Source: Halobacillus aidingensis (lineage in GTDB: Bacteria; Bacillota; Bacilli; Bacillales; Halobacillaceae). Taken from it: 64,000 bases of DNA. Positions within the stretch are counted from its first letter, which is position 1; the number at the start of each line of letters is the position of its first letter. The notes under the pieces are model-generated. The model was given only the letters and a program-made list of their open reading frames with translations, was not told the DNA's origin and searched no databases. Shown here piece by piece: positions 1 through 8,515 of this stretch. The translations under genes were made by a program, and so were the position numbers. The stretch is from assembly GCF_900104185.1 (NCBI RefSeq), contig NZ_FNIZ01000005.1:62001-126000 (forward strand), read 5' to 3'.

Positions 1-129
1 GTGGTTTTTATACTGGTTGATGGTTGTTAATGTGACAATGAGAAGTAAAAAGCAAAAAATGAGCACCCATGGGAAGACGATGCCATGCGCATTATGGAAG
101 ATGGATTTTTCTCGTGTAGGGTTGGTCAT
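1..129 (-). CDS. comGG: ComGG competence protein, N-terminal part (cut by window edge)
   Basis: The first 43 codons of comGG run off the left edge. The start ATG at 129 follows a strong ribosome binding site (GGAGGT, 8 nt upstream) and lies inside the end of comGF, overlapping it by 38 nt. The visible peptide has a short polar start (MTNPTREK) and then one hydrophobic segment at about residues 17-36. This fits ComGG, the seventh comG product, a pseudopilus component at the membrane. Identity rests mainly on being last in the comG operon, because ComGG sequences diverge strongly. Confidence 0.75.
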   Translation of the reverse strand, partial: MTNPTREKSIFHNAHGIVFPWVLIFCFLLLIVTLTTINQYKNH

Positions 130-508
130 GAATTTCTACCTCCATAAGAATTGAAGGAAATTCATGTACAAAAGAAATAGCTCCTACATTTTGAACGAGG
201 GTTTCGTGTCCAGAACCGTCCACGGTTCGCCTGAAAATTTTTCCATACTTCTCCATGACAATATGGCGGTTTTGCTTATCAATCAATGAGATGGAATGAT
301 CTGAAACATTGTAGGAACGGCACTGGTTGATTTCCCATTGGATCACTGCGCTCAACTGATCAACCGATAATTCAGAGTAATAGTCATATCCTTTTAGTAA
401 AGAAAATAAGGGGACGGAGATCGTTAATAGAATCATGGTCGCCATTAGGCTGATCAATACTTCCGACAATGTAAACGCTCTTTCACTTGTCCTATTCCCT
501 TTTTTCAT
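92..508 (-). CDS. comGF: ComGF competence pseudopilus protein
   Basis: Encodes 138 residues with a type IV prepilin-like start: a basic leader (MKKGNRTSERA) followed by FTLSEVLISL, a hydrophobic helix, then a polar domain. ComGF is part of the DNA-uptake pseudopilus of transformable Bacillales. The start was placed at 508, not at an upstream in-frame ATG at 556, because AAGGAG sits 8 nt before it. The gene overlaps comGE upstream by 17 nt and comGG downstream by 38 nt, which suggests translational coupling along the operon. Confidence 0.85.
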   Translation of the reverse strand: MKKGNRTSERAFTLSEVLISLMATMILLTISVPLFSLLKGYDYYSELSVDQLSAVIQWEINQCRSYNVSDHSISLIDKQNRHIVMEKYGKIFRRTVDGSGHETLVQNVGAISFVHEFPSILMEVEIHDQPYTRKIHLP

Positions 509-824
509 GCAAACAGAACTCCTTGTTTTCATTTCTCTGGTTTTTCCATAATACACAGCCTGCGATCCACTCTTCTTCTGATTGAAAGACTAGAGTGATT
601 TCATGAGGTAATTGATGTTTTGCTATATAAGGAAGAGGACCATCCCTCATCCTGTGTTCAAAGAATTCGTTATGAAGCAGTGAGATGGCTTCTCTTTCTG
701 TTTGAAGATCCTTTTGGGCAGTCCTTATTTCTGTAAGTAAAGGTAGCGTAAATAGTGTGATGATCGTCAAAAGTGTAAAAGCACATAACGTCTCAAGCAG
801 CGTGAAGCCCTCAGATCTCTTCAA
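492..824 (-). CDS. comGE: ComGE-like competence prepilin
   Basis: About 110 residues starting MKRSEGFTLLETLCAFTLL, a classical prepilin peptidase site (G|F, with Glu at +5) followed by a hydrophobic helix. The start is uncertain. A TTG at 824 gives the short basic leader expected of prepilins but has only a weak AGG upstream; an ATG at 881 would add 19 residues. It overlaps comGD by 14 nt and comGF by 17 nt. The position fifth in the operon supports ComGE, a minor pseudopilin of the competence apparatus. Confidence 0.8.
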   Translation of the reverse strand: MKRSEGFTLLETLCAFTLLTIITLFTLPLLTEIRTAQKDLQTEREAISLLHNEFFEHRMRDGPLPYIAKHQLPHEITLVFQSEEEWIAGCVLWKNQRNENKEFCLHEKRE

Positions 825-1263
825 TGCGTAACCTACTTGATCCGAAAGGGAAAACGACTTTATATGTTTTATGTGGTGCATACAGGTACATCGTTCCTGC
901 TTTTTGAATGATTCCCTTCTGATTGAATCGCACCGTTGGCTGTAGGGTAGTCAAACGCATCACCCATTTCTCGGGCAATTTTCTATGGAAGATTGTTTTT
1001 CTTTCTTTTGTGTCATATAAAAAATAGCCTCCTGATTCTTGCTCGAAATTCACCGTATAGTAAACATGTTCGTTCATGGAAAGGTGTTGGGTGAGGAGAA
1101 GGTCTTCCTTTAGTTGTTGAAGAGTAAGGGTTGCTTCAAGGTTTTGATAGGTGCGATACTGCAAAGGAATGAAACAAGAGAGAAGAATGGACCAGCATAA
1201 TAAAACGATGACCATTTCTGTAAAAGTGTAACCATTATGTTCCTTCTGTTGGGGCTTGTTCAC
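811..1263 (-). CDS. comGD: ComGD competence prepilin
   Basis: Encodes 150 residues with a prepilin motif near the start (GYTFTEMVIVLL), a membrane helix at about residues 13-33, and a polar C-terminal domain. It starts with GTG at 1263, preceded by AAGGAG. The start lies 29 nt inside comGC, so the two are probably translationally coupled. ComGD is a minor pseudopilin needed for DNA binding at the cell surface during competence. Confidence 0.88.
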   Translation of the reverse strand: MNKPQQKEHNGYTFTEMVIVLLCWSILLSCFIPLQYRTYQNLEATLTLQQLKEDLLLTQHLSMNEHVYYTVNFEQESGGYFLYDTKERKTIFHRKLPEKWVMRLTTLQPTVRFNQKGIIQKAGTMYLYAPHKTYKVVFPFGSSRLRIEEI

Positions 1264-1552
1264 TTACATCTCCTTCTGAGCTTATGATCAATTGCGTACC
1301 ATCTGGACATGTATCCTGCGATATATACTCTTCATCCACCAACGTTTGAATAGAAGCTGGGAACGCTCCTGTTTCAATGAAGTACGCCTGGACTTGAGCC
1401 TCTACGGTTTTTTGAAGGGCTTCACACCCTTTTGCTTTTACGGAATCACTGTTCTTAGACATGTTAGGAATTGTTATGATCAGAAGTACGGAGATGACAA
1501 GCAAAACAATGAGCATCTCAATTAATGTGAATCCTTTTTCGTTTTTTAACAT
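1235..1552 (-). CDS. comGC: ComGC major competence pseudopilin
   Basis: Encodes 105 residues. A six-residue leader (MLKNEK) precedes GFTLIEMLIVLLVISVLL, the strongest prepilin cleavage signal in this operon. A globular tail contains two Cys (in KGCEAL and DTCPDG) that could form the intramolecular disulfide known for ComGC. It is the major subunit of the transformation pseudopilus, cut by ComC and assembled by ComGA and ComGB. The ribosome binding site is GAGGAGG. It lies 16 nt after comGB. Confidence 0.95.
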   Translation of the reverse strand: MLKNEKGFTLIEMLIVLLVISVLLIITIPNMSKNSDSVKAKGCEALQKTVEAQVQAYFIETGAFPASIQTLVDEEYISQDTCPDGTQLIISSEGDVSEQAPTEGT

Positions 1553-1568
1553 GAGGGTTCCTCCTCGT

Positions 1569-2621
1569 TCAAATTTGGTTCATCCATTGGTATAGAGGCA
1601 GCATGATGGATGCGTAGATCAAGATGATGACGGTGGCGATGATGATGAAAAAAGCAGGCTGAATGAAATGGAGCCATGTGGAGATCTTTTGGCTGAGATA
1701 CTCCATAAAGAATTCGGCAAGAAGTTCGAGTTCATCTTTCAAAGCGTCGATGTCGTTGGTATGATGAAAAATATTAGTGAGTTCAGGTCTGAACAACGGA
1801 CAGCTGTAGATCGCCTGAGCAACAGTTTTGCCGTTGGACAGTTCATGTAATAGTTGCTTGCAGTAATGAGAGAGCAGTTCATATTTCTTATGACCATGGA
1901 TCATTTCAATCGCCTCCTTTAGTGGAAGGCCTGCCTGGAGTAATGAGTAGAGGTGGGTTGTGAATAGAAAGGAGACGGAGTAGGAATGGTACAGCTTTAA
2001 GAGAGAGACTCTTTCATATAATGACAGCTTTTTTTTTAATGTCATCCGCGGTAAGATAATCATAACAGCTATAAGCAGAAGGGCAGTCAGAAGGACGAGG
2101 AGGCCTAACCCATTCATGACGTGCATGATGATGACCATCAGGCGGAATGTTCCGTCTTTCTCACCTTCAAATAGATTTAAAAAATTGGGAATAACTGTCC
2201 TTTGTAAGATTGTGCAAGCAATGATGAGGAAAACAAATAAGAAAACGGGGTACCGGATAACCTTTACAAATTTCTCTTTGTAATCTTTCTTTAATTGCAA
2301 CATGTCTTTACACTGTTGAAAGCTTCTGGACAAGTTATGATGAACCTGACTGAAGTAGAGGAAGTTTGTAACAGAAAGGGAGAAGCGGGCTTTTATAAAA
2401 GCTTCATGAATGGGGTGACCAGCGCTAAGGTGCTGTGTCAAGATGTCACATGTGGATTTCAATTTTGTATCCCAGCCAGTCATTTGTAGAGCATCGAGAA
2501 GTGGATAGCCTTTGTCCAAAATATGACTGCACCTTTTGAAAAACAAAATTTGCTGACCCACAGGTAAAGGCGGGTCACGAAAACGGGTCCACTTCGTTTT
2601 TTGCAACGAAGCCAAGTGCAT
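1569..2621 (-). CDS. comGB: ComGB, inner-membrane assembly platform (GspF family)
   Basis: Encodes 350 residues of the GspF/PilC family, with two repeated cytoplasmic domains and three long hydrophobic segments (about 125-150, 165-190 and 320-345). The protein is the membrane platform on which the ComGA ATPase drives pseudopilus assembly. The start ATG at 2621 has GAGGAGG upstream and lies 47 nt inside comGA. Length matches the B. subtilis protein closely. Confidence 0.93.
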   Translation of the reverse strand: MHLASLQKTKWTRFRDPPLPVGQQILFFKRCSHILDKGYPLLDALQMTGWDTKLKSTCDILTQHLSAGHPIHEAFIKARFSLSVTNFLYFSQVHHNLSRSFQQCKDMLQLKKDYKEKFVKVIRYPVFLFVFLIIACTILQRTVIPNFLNLFEGEKDGTFRLMVIIMHVMNGLGLLVLLTALLLIAVMIILPRMTLKKKLSLYERVSLLKLYHSYSVSFLFTTHLYSLLQAGLPLKEAIEMIHGHKKYELLSHYCKQLLHELSNGKTVAQAIYSCPLFRPELTNIFHHTNDIDALKDELELLAEFFMEYLSQKISTWLHFIQPAFFIIIATVIILIYASIMLPLYQWMNQI

Positions 2622-3585
2622 AGGCTTTCCTCCTCAAGTGTCTGAACGACTGGAAATTCTGCTGGTGTTTGGTCTGACTATCAATCGCTCTTTTTAATTG
2701 GACCCCTTCTAATAGTTCCAGAATCGCCGCTCTTTTTGGTAGTTGTTTGGCACCTTCAAGAGAAATGAGCTGTTGAGAGGCGATGGCAATCATGGTTTGT
2801 TCGATATCGGTTTGTTTGATACTCATTTCTTTAAGACGGTGAATGGTTCCGTGTGCATCACGGGCGTGGATGGTGCTGATGACGAGGTGTCCGCTTAACG
2901 CAGCACGAAATGCGAACTGTGCGGTTGATTTGTCTCGAATTTCTCCGACCATTAATAGATCCGGATCATGTCTTAAGGCTGCTTTTAATCCCGTATCATA
3001 AGTCACACCTGCACGCTCATTCACTTGAACTTGAATGATGTTGTTTAAATTCTTTTCAATCGGGTCTTCAAGAGTAATGGCTTGAAAAGAACTTGTTGAG
3101 GTAAGGGATTGGAGCAAGGCATATAAGGTGGTGGTTTTTCCACTTCCCGTTGGTCCGGTAAAAAGGATCATGCCACTACGGTGTCTTAACCAGCGCTGGA
3201 TTTTTTTTAATTGGTAAGGAAAAAGGAAAAGCTGTTCAAGCGGGGTATGGTCCATTGGTCTTAGAAGTCGAATGGCTAAACTTTCGGTGCCGGTTATGGG
3301 GAGAGTAGATAAGCGTAAGTCAAATGTGTTCTGGTTGGAGCGATGCTGGATTGTTCCGTTCTGAGGTCGTTTGTGTTCTCCGATATCCATTCCAGAAGTG
3401 AATTTGAAGTAGGAAAGAAGCTTCTTATACGTGGGTAGCGGAGTCGTCGAGTGGAAAATACGGTTTCCATGGATGCGGAAATGGATGGAAGCTGTTTCTT
3501 CATAGGGGGAAAAGTGGATGTCCGTAGCAGTTTGCTGGATAGCAGAAACGATAAGTTCATGGGCATATTGAGCGATGGATTTCAA
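2575..3585 (-). CDS. comGA: ComGA, competence traffic ATPase (GspE/PilT family)
   Basis: Encodes 336 residues. The Walker A motif GPTGSGKT is at 144-151, the Asp box LEDPIE at about 172-177, and the Walker B motif LLMVGEIRD at 210-218, all typical of GspE-family secretion ATPases. It powers assembly of the competence pseudopilus from the cytoplasmic face. Translation probably starts at a TTG at 3585, with GAGGTGG about 8 nt upstream. It is the first gene of the seven-gene operon. In B. subtilis the operon is driven by ComK; I could not make out a convincing ComK box in the 95 nt upstream. Confidence 0.94.
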   Translation of the reverse strand: MKSIAQYAHELIVSAIQQTATDIHFSPYEETASIHFRIHGNRIFHSTTPLPTYKKLLSYFKFTSGMDIGEHKRPQNGTIQHRSNQNTFDLRLSTLPITGTESLAIRLLRPMDHTPLEQLFLFPYQLKKIQRWLRHRSGMILFTGPTGSGKTTTLYALLQSLTSTSSFQAITLEDPIEKNLNNIIQVQVNERAGVTYDTGLKAALRHDPDLLMVGEIRDKSTAQFAFRAALSGHLVISTIHARDAHGTIHRLKEMSIKQTDIEQTMIAIASQQLISLEGAKQLPKRAAILELLEGVQLKRAIDSQTKHQQNFQSFRHLRRKAYALGFVAKNEVDPFS

Positions 3586-3680
3586 TCATTTACCACCTCT
3601 TTCGTATTATTTGGCCTTTTATAATATTCGACATAAAGGGCCTAATTCCTGCAATGATTTTTATAAGGGGGAAAATTATC

Positions 3681-4163
3681 GTGATTTTTTTAATAGGATT
3701 CATGGGAAGTGGCAAGTCGACAATAGCAAAAATGGTAAGTGAAAAAACAAAATACCCATACATAGAAATGGATCAGGCCATAGAAGAAGCGGAAGGAATG
3801 AAGATCCGGGATATGTTTGCTTCAAAAGGAGAGCAGTACTTCCGGGATAAGGAAACAGAATTTTTGAGGCACTTAAAGGATGAAGTTGTCCTATCTACAG
3901 GAGGAGGAGTCATCCTCCGGGAGGAAAATCGAGTTCTTTTGCAAGAGGGGACCGTTGTTTATTTAAAAGCAGAATGGGAAACCATTGTGGAAAGGTTGAC
4001 CGGTGACACAGACCGGCCATTGTGGAAAGGTGAGGACTCGGAGAAGAAAAAGCGTTTTGATGAACGTTTGAGTTTATATGAACAAGCAGCAGATGTAGTC
4101 ATTGATGTGGACCAGAAAACCCCTGAAGAAATCGCCGAAGAAGTGATGGGACGTCTAAAATAG
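3681..4163 (+). CDS. aroK: Shikimate kinase
   Basis: Encodes 160 residues. The P-loop GFMGSGKST (residues 6-14) is followed by the shikimate-binding Asp in EMD, the GGG motif (STGGGVILR) and the lid Arg region (DTDRPL). It phosphorylates shikimate in the chorismate pathway. The GTG at 3681 was chosen because AGGGGG sits about 9 nt before it; an in-frame ATG at 3654 would add nine unusual residues. It is divergent from comGA and followed by yqzE, the same arrangement as in B. subtilis. Confidence 0.95.
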   Translation: MIFLIGFMGSGKSTIAKMVSEKTKYPYIEMDQAIEEAEGMKIRDMFASKGEQYFRDKETEFLRHLKDEVVLSTGGGVILREENRVLLQEGTVVYLKAEWETIVERLTGDTDRPLWKGEDSEKKKRFDERLSLYEQAADVVIDVDQKTPEEIAEEVMGRLK

Positions 4164-4211
4164 CAAGGTTTGGTGCATACTAAAGGCAACAATGGAAAAA
4201 GAGGGGTTTTC

Positions 4212-4394
4212 ATGAATCAGAATGATTATGTAAAGTTTTTGACAGAAGAAGTTGTCAAGTATATGCACATGTCTAAGGATGAGAAGCAGCAACGAAAAGA
4301 ATCCAAACCCTCCAAAAAATCTTCCTTTTACTGGTTCGGATTGCTTCCTTTCGCTTTGAAAATGTTCAAAAGGAAACGAATCAACAATCATTGA
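4212..4394 (+). CDS. yqzE: YqzE family small protein
   Basis: Encodes 60 residues: an acidic to neutral N-terminal half (NDYVKFLTEEVVKYM), a Lys-rich middle, and an aromatic or hydrophobic patch (FYWFGLLPFALKMF) ending in a basic tail. This matches the YqzE family found beside comG and aroK in Bacillales. Its function is unknown. The start at 4212 has GAGGGG upstream. A rho-independent terminator follows directly. Confidence 0.85.
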   Translation: MNQNDYVKFLTEEVVKYMHMSKDEKQQRKESKPSKKSSFYWFGLLPFALKMFKRKRINNH

Positions 4395-4404
4395 AAGAAT
4401 AAGA

Positions 4405-4435
4405 AAAGCCGCTGAGCAAGTCAGCGGCTTTTTTC
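4405..4435 (+). terminator. Rho-independent terminator after yqzE
   Basis: Perfect 9-bp stem AGCCGCTGA/TCAGCGGCT around a 5-nt loop (GCAAG), followed by a run of T. Confidence 0.92.
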
Positions 4436-4509
4436 GTTTTTTCATAAGTGAGCCTGTGTTGTGGAATCATTTGGAGTTTACCTTCCGCAAGCTTTTTTGC
4501 TTATGGATT

Positions 4510-5340
4510 CTATTCTCTTACAGTGCCTGCTCCTTCGTTCTGCATCCAAGTCTTACTGGTTTCCTGTGAAATATAAAATAATCCCCCGTTGATGACTTCC
4601 ATTTCAATGTAAGGCTTGTACCGATTGTCGAGCTGCTCACGTTCTTTTGTGAAAGAGTCCAAACCGATGTCTTCAGACTCATAAAAGGATTCAAGCAAGT
4701 GGGTTTCTTTTTCAAGATGATGCAGAGAATCCTTCGCCCATTGGTGATCGAGAGATCCAACATATGTTTCAATATGGCGTTCCATGCGTTTATAAGCATG
4801 GGATAAAGAGATCACAGGCCTCATAGGAAACGTGTAGTCCGAAACGGTTGTTTCAAAATTCATGTTAATAATCTTGTCCATCATTCCAAGCATCATCGTG
4901 CCGTGAATTAAGTTGATTCCTATGGAAACGGGTTCGTCCCTCGTATATTTTCCTCGAAAGTGCAGAAGCCCATTAACGACAAGCCAGGGGCTCATAGCCC
5001 GGTTTTGTCCTGTTGTCTGATGTACCACTTCATAAAGTCTAGCTGTCCGTGCTTTCGAAATCGCCGTATTGTATAAGCGGTGAAGTTTAGGTGTTCCTGC
5101 ATGAAGGTAAATACCACCCGCCTGCTTCTGATCTGTATCGCTGAACGTCAGCTTCATAGGGACGCCTTCTCGATTCATTTTCTTCATGTAATGCCAGTAA
5201 AAAGGTCGATTCATGATTTCCTCATCCATCTCATTTGTGAGCTGTACAGTGAAATGGGAAGGAGCATCGTTTACGATCGAACAACCATGGGATAAAAAGA
5301 ACTGTTTGACGAACGTTTTGTATGGATTCGGAGCATTCAA
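4510..5340 (-). CDS. yqhG: YqhG family protein
   Basis: Encodes 276 soluble, rather acidic residues without a signal peptide or membrane segment. It matches the conserved but uncharacterised YqhG family by sequence style and by its fixed place after the helicase gene yqhH. It starts with TTG at 5340. Its first bases overlap the stop of yqhH (TTGA), so translation is likely coupled. The constant pairing with a SNF2-type helicase suggests a shared role, but none is known. Confidence 0.85.
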   Translation of the reverse strand: MNAPNPYKTFVKQFFLSHGCSIVNDAPSHFTVQLTNEMDEEIMNRPFYWHYMKKMNREGVPMKLTFSDTDQKQAGGIYLHAGTPKLHRLYNTAISKARTARLYEVVHQTTGQNRAMSPWLVVNGLLHFRGKYTRDEPVSIGINLIHGTMMLGMMDKIINMNFETTVSDYTFPMRPVISLSHAYKRMERHIETYVGSLDHQWAKDSLHHLEKETHLLESFYESEDIGLDSFTKEREQLDNRYKPYIEMEVINGGLFYISQETSKTWMQNEGAGTVRE

Positions 5341-6980
5341 CTCGACTCTCTCCTTTCATTCACCGTATGTTCGACATAACTGACCAAATTGTTGAGTTTA
5401 ATGTCTACTTCTCCTTGACTCTCCGACTGTTTGATAATGGACTGGATTTGATGCTCGAACGATCCACCTGGAATCTGCTCAAGAATATGATCCAGGTCAC
5501 CGACCGCATTTTTGAACATTTCGATTTTCTCATACAGCATCTTCATGATGTGATCTTCGATTGTATCTTTGATCGCAAAATTAAAGATTTTAACATCGTG
5601 CTCCTGTCCGAAGCGGTGAATGCGCCCGATTCTTTGTTCAAGCCGCATCGGGTTCCATGGAAGATCGTAGTTGATCATGTGATGGCAGAATTGGAGGTTG
5701 ATTCCTTCGCCACCGGCTTCTGTAGCGATCATCACTTGGGCTTTGTTCTTAAACAATTGTTTCATCCAGTCCCGTTTACTCTTATTGAATTTTCCGCTGA
5801 ATGGAACGGACGTGATTCCGTTCTGTTGAAGATACCACTGCAAATAAAATTGGGTGGCACGGTATTCTGTAAATACAATGAATTTTTCGCCTGTTTTTTC
5901 AATGAGTTCCGTCATCCGTTTTGCTTTTACATGATGAGGAACCTGTCCGATTGCTTCAATGTACTCATCATAAACGTCTGCTTTTTCTTCCGGTGCATTT
6001 TTCTTCAATTGGTTCAAGGACATATAACAAGCTTCTCTCGATGAACATAATTCTTTAGCAAGCGTCAGCCAAGTAAAGGATGGGTGATTTGCTTTTAATT
6101 GTTCTAGTTTTTTGTACATTTCCATTTCTTCATCTGAAAACGAAAGTCGTTCATTGACAACTTTCCGCTTGGAAGAGTCAAGGCCGGTGTCTTTTCTACG
6201 GTTCCGGATCATTAAATGTCCGACAAGGGAATGGATGTGTTGGATATTATCCTTATCGGCAGCATTTTCTTTATACTTCTTTTTAAAATCGGTCAAATTT
6301 CCGAGGTAACCGGGTTTAAGAATGGATACTAAATTAAACAAATCACTCAATTTGTTTTGAATAGGTGTGGCTGTTAATAAAAGGCAATACGTCTTTTTCA
6401 AGGACTGTACGAACTGGTAATTTTTCGTTTGATGGTTCTTGAGCTTATGAGCTTCGTCAATAATGATAAGATCGTAGTCAATATCCAAAATGACTTCCCT
6501 GTGGTTTTCACGTTTAGCCATATCTATGGAAGTAACCGTCACATCCCATTCTTTCCAAGAGGCCTGTTTCTTCCTTGGGGAAGCTGCCTGGATATAGAAT
6601 TTTTCATTTAATTCCTGAATCCATTGGTTTACGAGGGAAGCAGGTGTCAGAATGAGGATCTTTTTAGCTCTTCCCCTGATCATGTACTCTTTTAGAATCA
6701 GTCCTGCCTCTAAAGTCTTTCCGAGCCCTACCTCATCAGCTAGGATGGCACGTCCATTCATCTGATGGACCGCTGTTTCTGCTGCTTCAATCTGGTGTTC
6801 CATAAAATCTACATGGGGAAGGTGTTCAAGAGCAAGAAGGCCATCAAATTCTGGTACGGTTTTAAATTGAGCCGCCTGATAAGCAAGCTTAAAACCATCC
6901 CATGTAGCGAGTTTGTCAGGGTGTTCGAGATTCTCACTCAATAACCCAATAAATGACTGGTCTGGATGAATTTCGATCAT
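5337..6980 (-). CDS. yqhH: SNF2-type DEAD/DEAH helicase YqhH
   Basis: Encodes 547 residues of the SNF2/RapA-like superfamily 2. Motif I is ADEVGLGKT (81-89), motif II DEAH (175-178), motif III LLLTATPIQN, and the C-terminal helicase half ends in motif VI (EQRIGRIHRFGQ). Such proteins are ATP-driven translocases that remodel DNA-protein or RNA polymerase complexes. YqhH is shorter than RapA and its substrate is unknown. The ribosome binding site is GGAGGG before the ATG at 6980. It is transcribed divergently from the glycine cleavage operon. Confidence 0.92.
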   Translation of the reverse strand: MIEIHPDQSFIGLLSENLEHPDKLATWDGFKLAYQAAQFKTVPEFDGLLALEHLPHVDFMEHQIEAAETAVHQMNGRAILADEVGLGKTLEAGLILKEYMIRGRAKKILILTPASLVNQWIQELNEKFYIQAASPRKKQASWKEWDVTVTSIDMAKRENHREVILDIDYDLIIIDEAHKLKNHQTKNYQFVQSLKKTYCLLLTATPIQNKLSDLFNLVSILKPGYLGNLTDFKKKYKENAADKDNIQHIHSLVGHLMIRNRRKDTGLDSSKRKVVNERLSFSDEEMEMYKKLEQLKANHPSFTWLTLAKELCSSREACYMSLNQLKKNAPEEKADVYDEYIEAIGQVPHHVKAKRMTELIEKTGEKFIVFTEYRATQFYLQWYLQQNGITSVPFSGKFNKSKRDWMKQLFKNKAQVMIATEAGGEGINLQFCHHMINYDLPWNPMRLEQRIGRIHRFGQEHDVKIFNFAIKDTIEDHIMKMLYEKIEMFKNAVGDLDHILEQIPGGSFEHQIQSIIKQSESQGEVDIKLNNLVSYVEHTVNERRESS

Positions 6981-7154
6981 ATTTGTAGCCCTCCATCAAT
7001 AGGAATGATAAAAGATTGTGAATTATTGTAGAATTATCATGTCTTTTGTGAAAGACGCGTGATATAATGATGCTGAAAATATACAAAACATTGTGTGAAC
7101 GTTACACAATAGTATGCCCGGTAAAATCTAGAAAAATACGAAAGCGAATGACTG

Positions 7155-7365
7155 TAGAGGGAGAGACCACGCATGTGGCGCCGAAGGAGCAAGCAATCAT
7201 TTGTGAATCTCTCAGGCAAAAAGACCTCTATAGGACGCAACTCTGGAGAGTGTTTGCATTTTGTGTGCAAACCACCCAAGAAGCAAGCGTCAGGGTTTCC
7301 TGATGTGAAACTTTCTGGTGAAACGGACAGAGACTCCCGTGCAAGCGGTGAAGTCTCTTTTTTTA
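7155..7365 (+). promoter_or_regulatory. Tandem glycine riboswitch with terminator platform
   Basis: Two aptamer-like units lie in series. The first carries GCCGAAGGAGCAAGC and AATCTCTCAGGCAAAA (to about 7225). A short linker with GGACGCAACTCTGGAGAG leads to the second, with CACCCAAGAAGCAAGC and GAAACTTTCTGGTG, then ACGGACAGAG. A stem of AGAGACT (7329-7335) and AGTCTCT (7352-7358) with a T-run forms an intrinsic terminator. Known glycine riboswitches of this form turn on gcvT operons when glycine is abundant. Position directly before gcvT supports the call. Confidence 0.95.
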
Positions 7366-7396
7366 TGGGCGAAATCAGTGATAAGGAGTGGTTCCA

Positions 7397-8497
7397 ATGG
7401 CAGATTTAAAACGAACACCGTTGTACTCTGAATACAAGAAACTCGGAGCAAAAACCATCGATTTTGGCGGATGGGATTTACCTGTGCAGTTCTCCAGTAT
7501 CAAAGAGGAGCACCAGGCCACACGAACAGCCGCAGGGTTGTTTGATGTCTCTCACATGGCAGAAGTGATGGTGGAAGGACCGGATAGTCTTCCTTTTCTG
7601 CAAAAAATGCTGACGAACGACGTGTCTAAGCTGGAACCAGGGAAAGCGCAATACACGATTATGTGCTATGAAGACGGAGGAACGGTTGATGATTTGATCG
7701 TTTACCATCTTGATCAAGACAAATACCTCCTTGTTGTCAATGCAGCGAACCGGCAAAAGGACTATGAATGGTTAAAAGAACATCAGGAAGGCGACGTAAC
7801 CGTAAAAGATGTCTCTGATGAATACGTACAGCTGGCTGTCCAGGGCCCGAAAGCGGAAGATGCGCTTCAGACCATCACGGAAACGGATCTTTCAGCCATC
7901 AAGTTTTTCCGTTTCGAACAAGGTGTGGTATTGAAGGGTGTCGATGGAGAGGCCCTTGTATCCCGCACAGGATATACGGGGGAAGACGGGTTTGAAATTT
8001 ATCTGCACGCTGATTCCGGCGCCCAGTTGTGGCGAGCAATTCTTGAGGCTGGTGAACCGTTTGGCTTGAAACCTGTTGGACTCGGAGCTCGTGACACGCT
8101 GCGATTTGAAGCGAACCTTGCCCTGTATGGTCAGGAGCTTAGTAAAGAAATCACACCAATCGAAGCAGGATTGAATTTCGCCGTGAAAGTGAAAAAAGAA
8201 GCAGACTTTATTGGTAAAGAAGTTTTAAAAAGGCAAAAAGAAGAGGGGCCCGGTCGAAAACTCGTAGGGATTGAGATGATCGACAAGGGGATTCCTCGTA
8301 CCCATTACGATGTCCTGGACGGAGAAGAGGTCATTGGGTTTGTTACTACAGGGACACAGTCACCGACCCTGGGGAAAAACGTTGGTCTGGCACTCATTAA
8401 TAGAGAATACACGGCTGAGGGGACAGAAGTGACGGTTCAAGTCCGTAAGAGGAAATTGAAAGCGAAAGTCGTCAAAACACCTTTTTATAAAAGATAA
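7397..8497 (+). CDS. gcvT: Aminomethyltransferase (glycine cleavage T protein)
   Basis: Encodes 366 residues, the usual length. GGTVDD (94-99) is the conserved Asp-containing folate-site motif, and the C-terminal half has the barrel region with GARDTLR. The enzyme moves the methylene group from aminomethyl-lipoyl GcvH to tetrahydrofolate and releases ammonia. The start at 7397 has TAAGGAG 8 nt upstream; a GTG at 7388 lies inside that site and is unlikely. First gene of the riboswitch-controlled operon. GcvH is not in this window. Confidence 0.97.
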   Translation: MADLKRTPLYSEYKKLGAKTIDFGGWDLPVQFSSIKEEHQATRTAAGLFDVSHMAEVMVEGPDSLPFLQKMLTNDVSKLEPGKAQYTIMCYEDGGTVDDLIVYHLDQDKYLLVVNAANRQKDYEWLKEHQEGDVTVKDVSDEYVQLAVQGPKAEDALQTITETDLSAIKFFRFEQGVVLKGVDGEALVSRTGYTGEDGFEIYLHADSGAQLWRAILEAGEPFGLKPVGLGARDTLRFEANLALYGQELSKEITPIEAGLNFAVKVKKEADFIGKEVLKRQKEEGPGRKLVGIEMIDKGIPRTHYDVLDGEEVIGFVTTGTQSPTLGKNVGLALINREYTAEGTEVTVQVRKRKLKAKVVKTPFYKR

Positions 8498-8515
8498 ATC
8501 AAGGGGGATGGAAGC

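Noticed and set aside
3586-3680. ComK box between comGA and aroK
   Set aside because: No pair of AAAA-N5-TTTT motifs with acceptable spacing could be made out.
5322-6044. Long plus-strand open frame (240 codons) opposite yqhH
   Set aside because: It is fully antisense to a well-supported helicase gene and has no family features; a shadow of codon bias.
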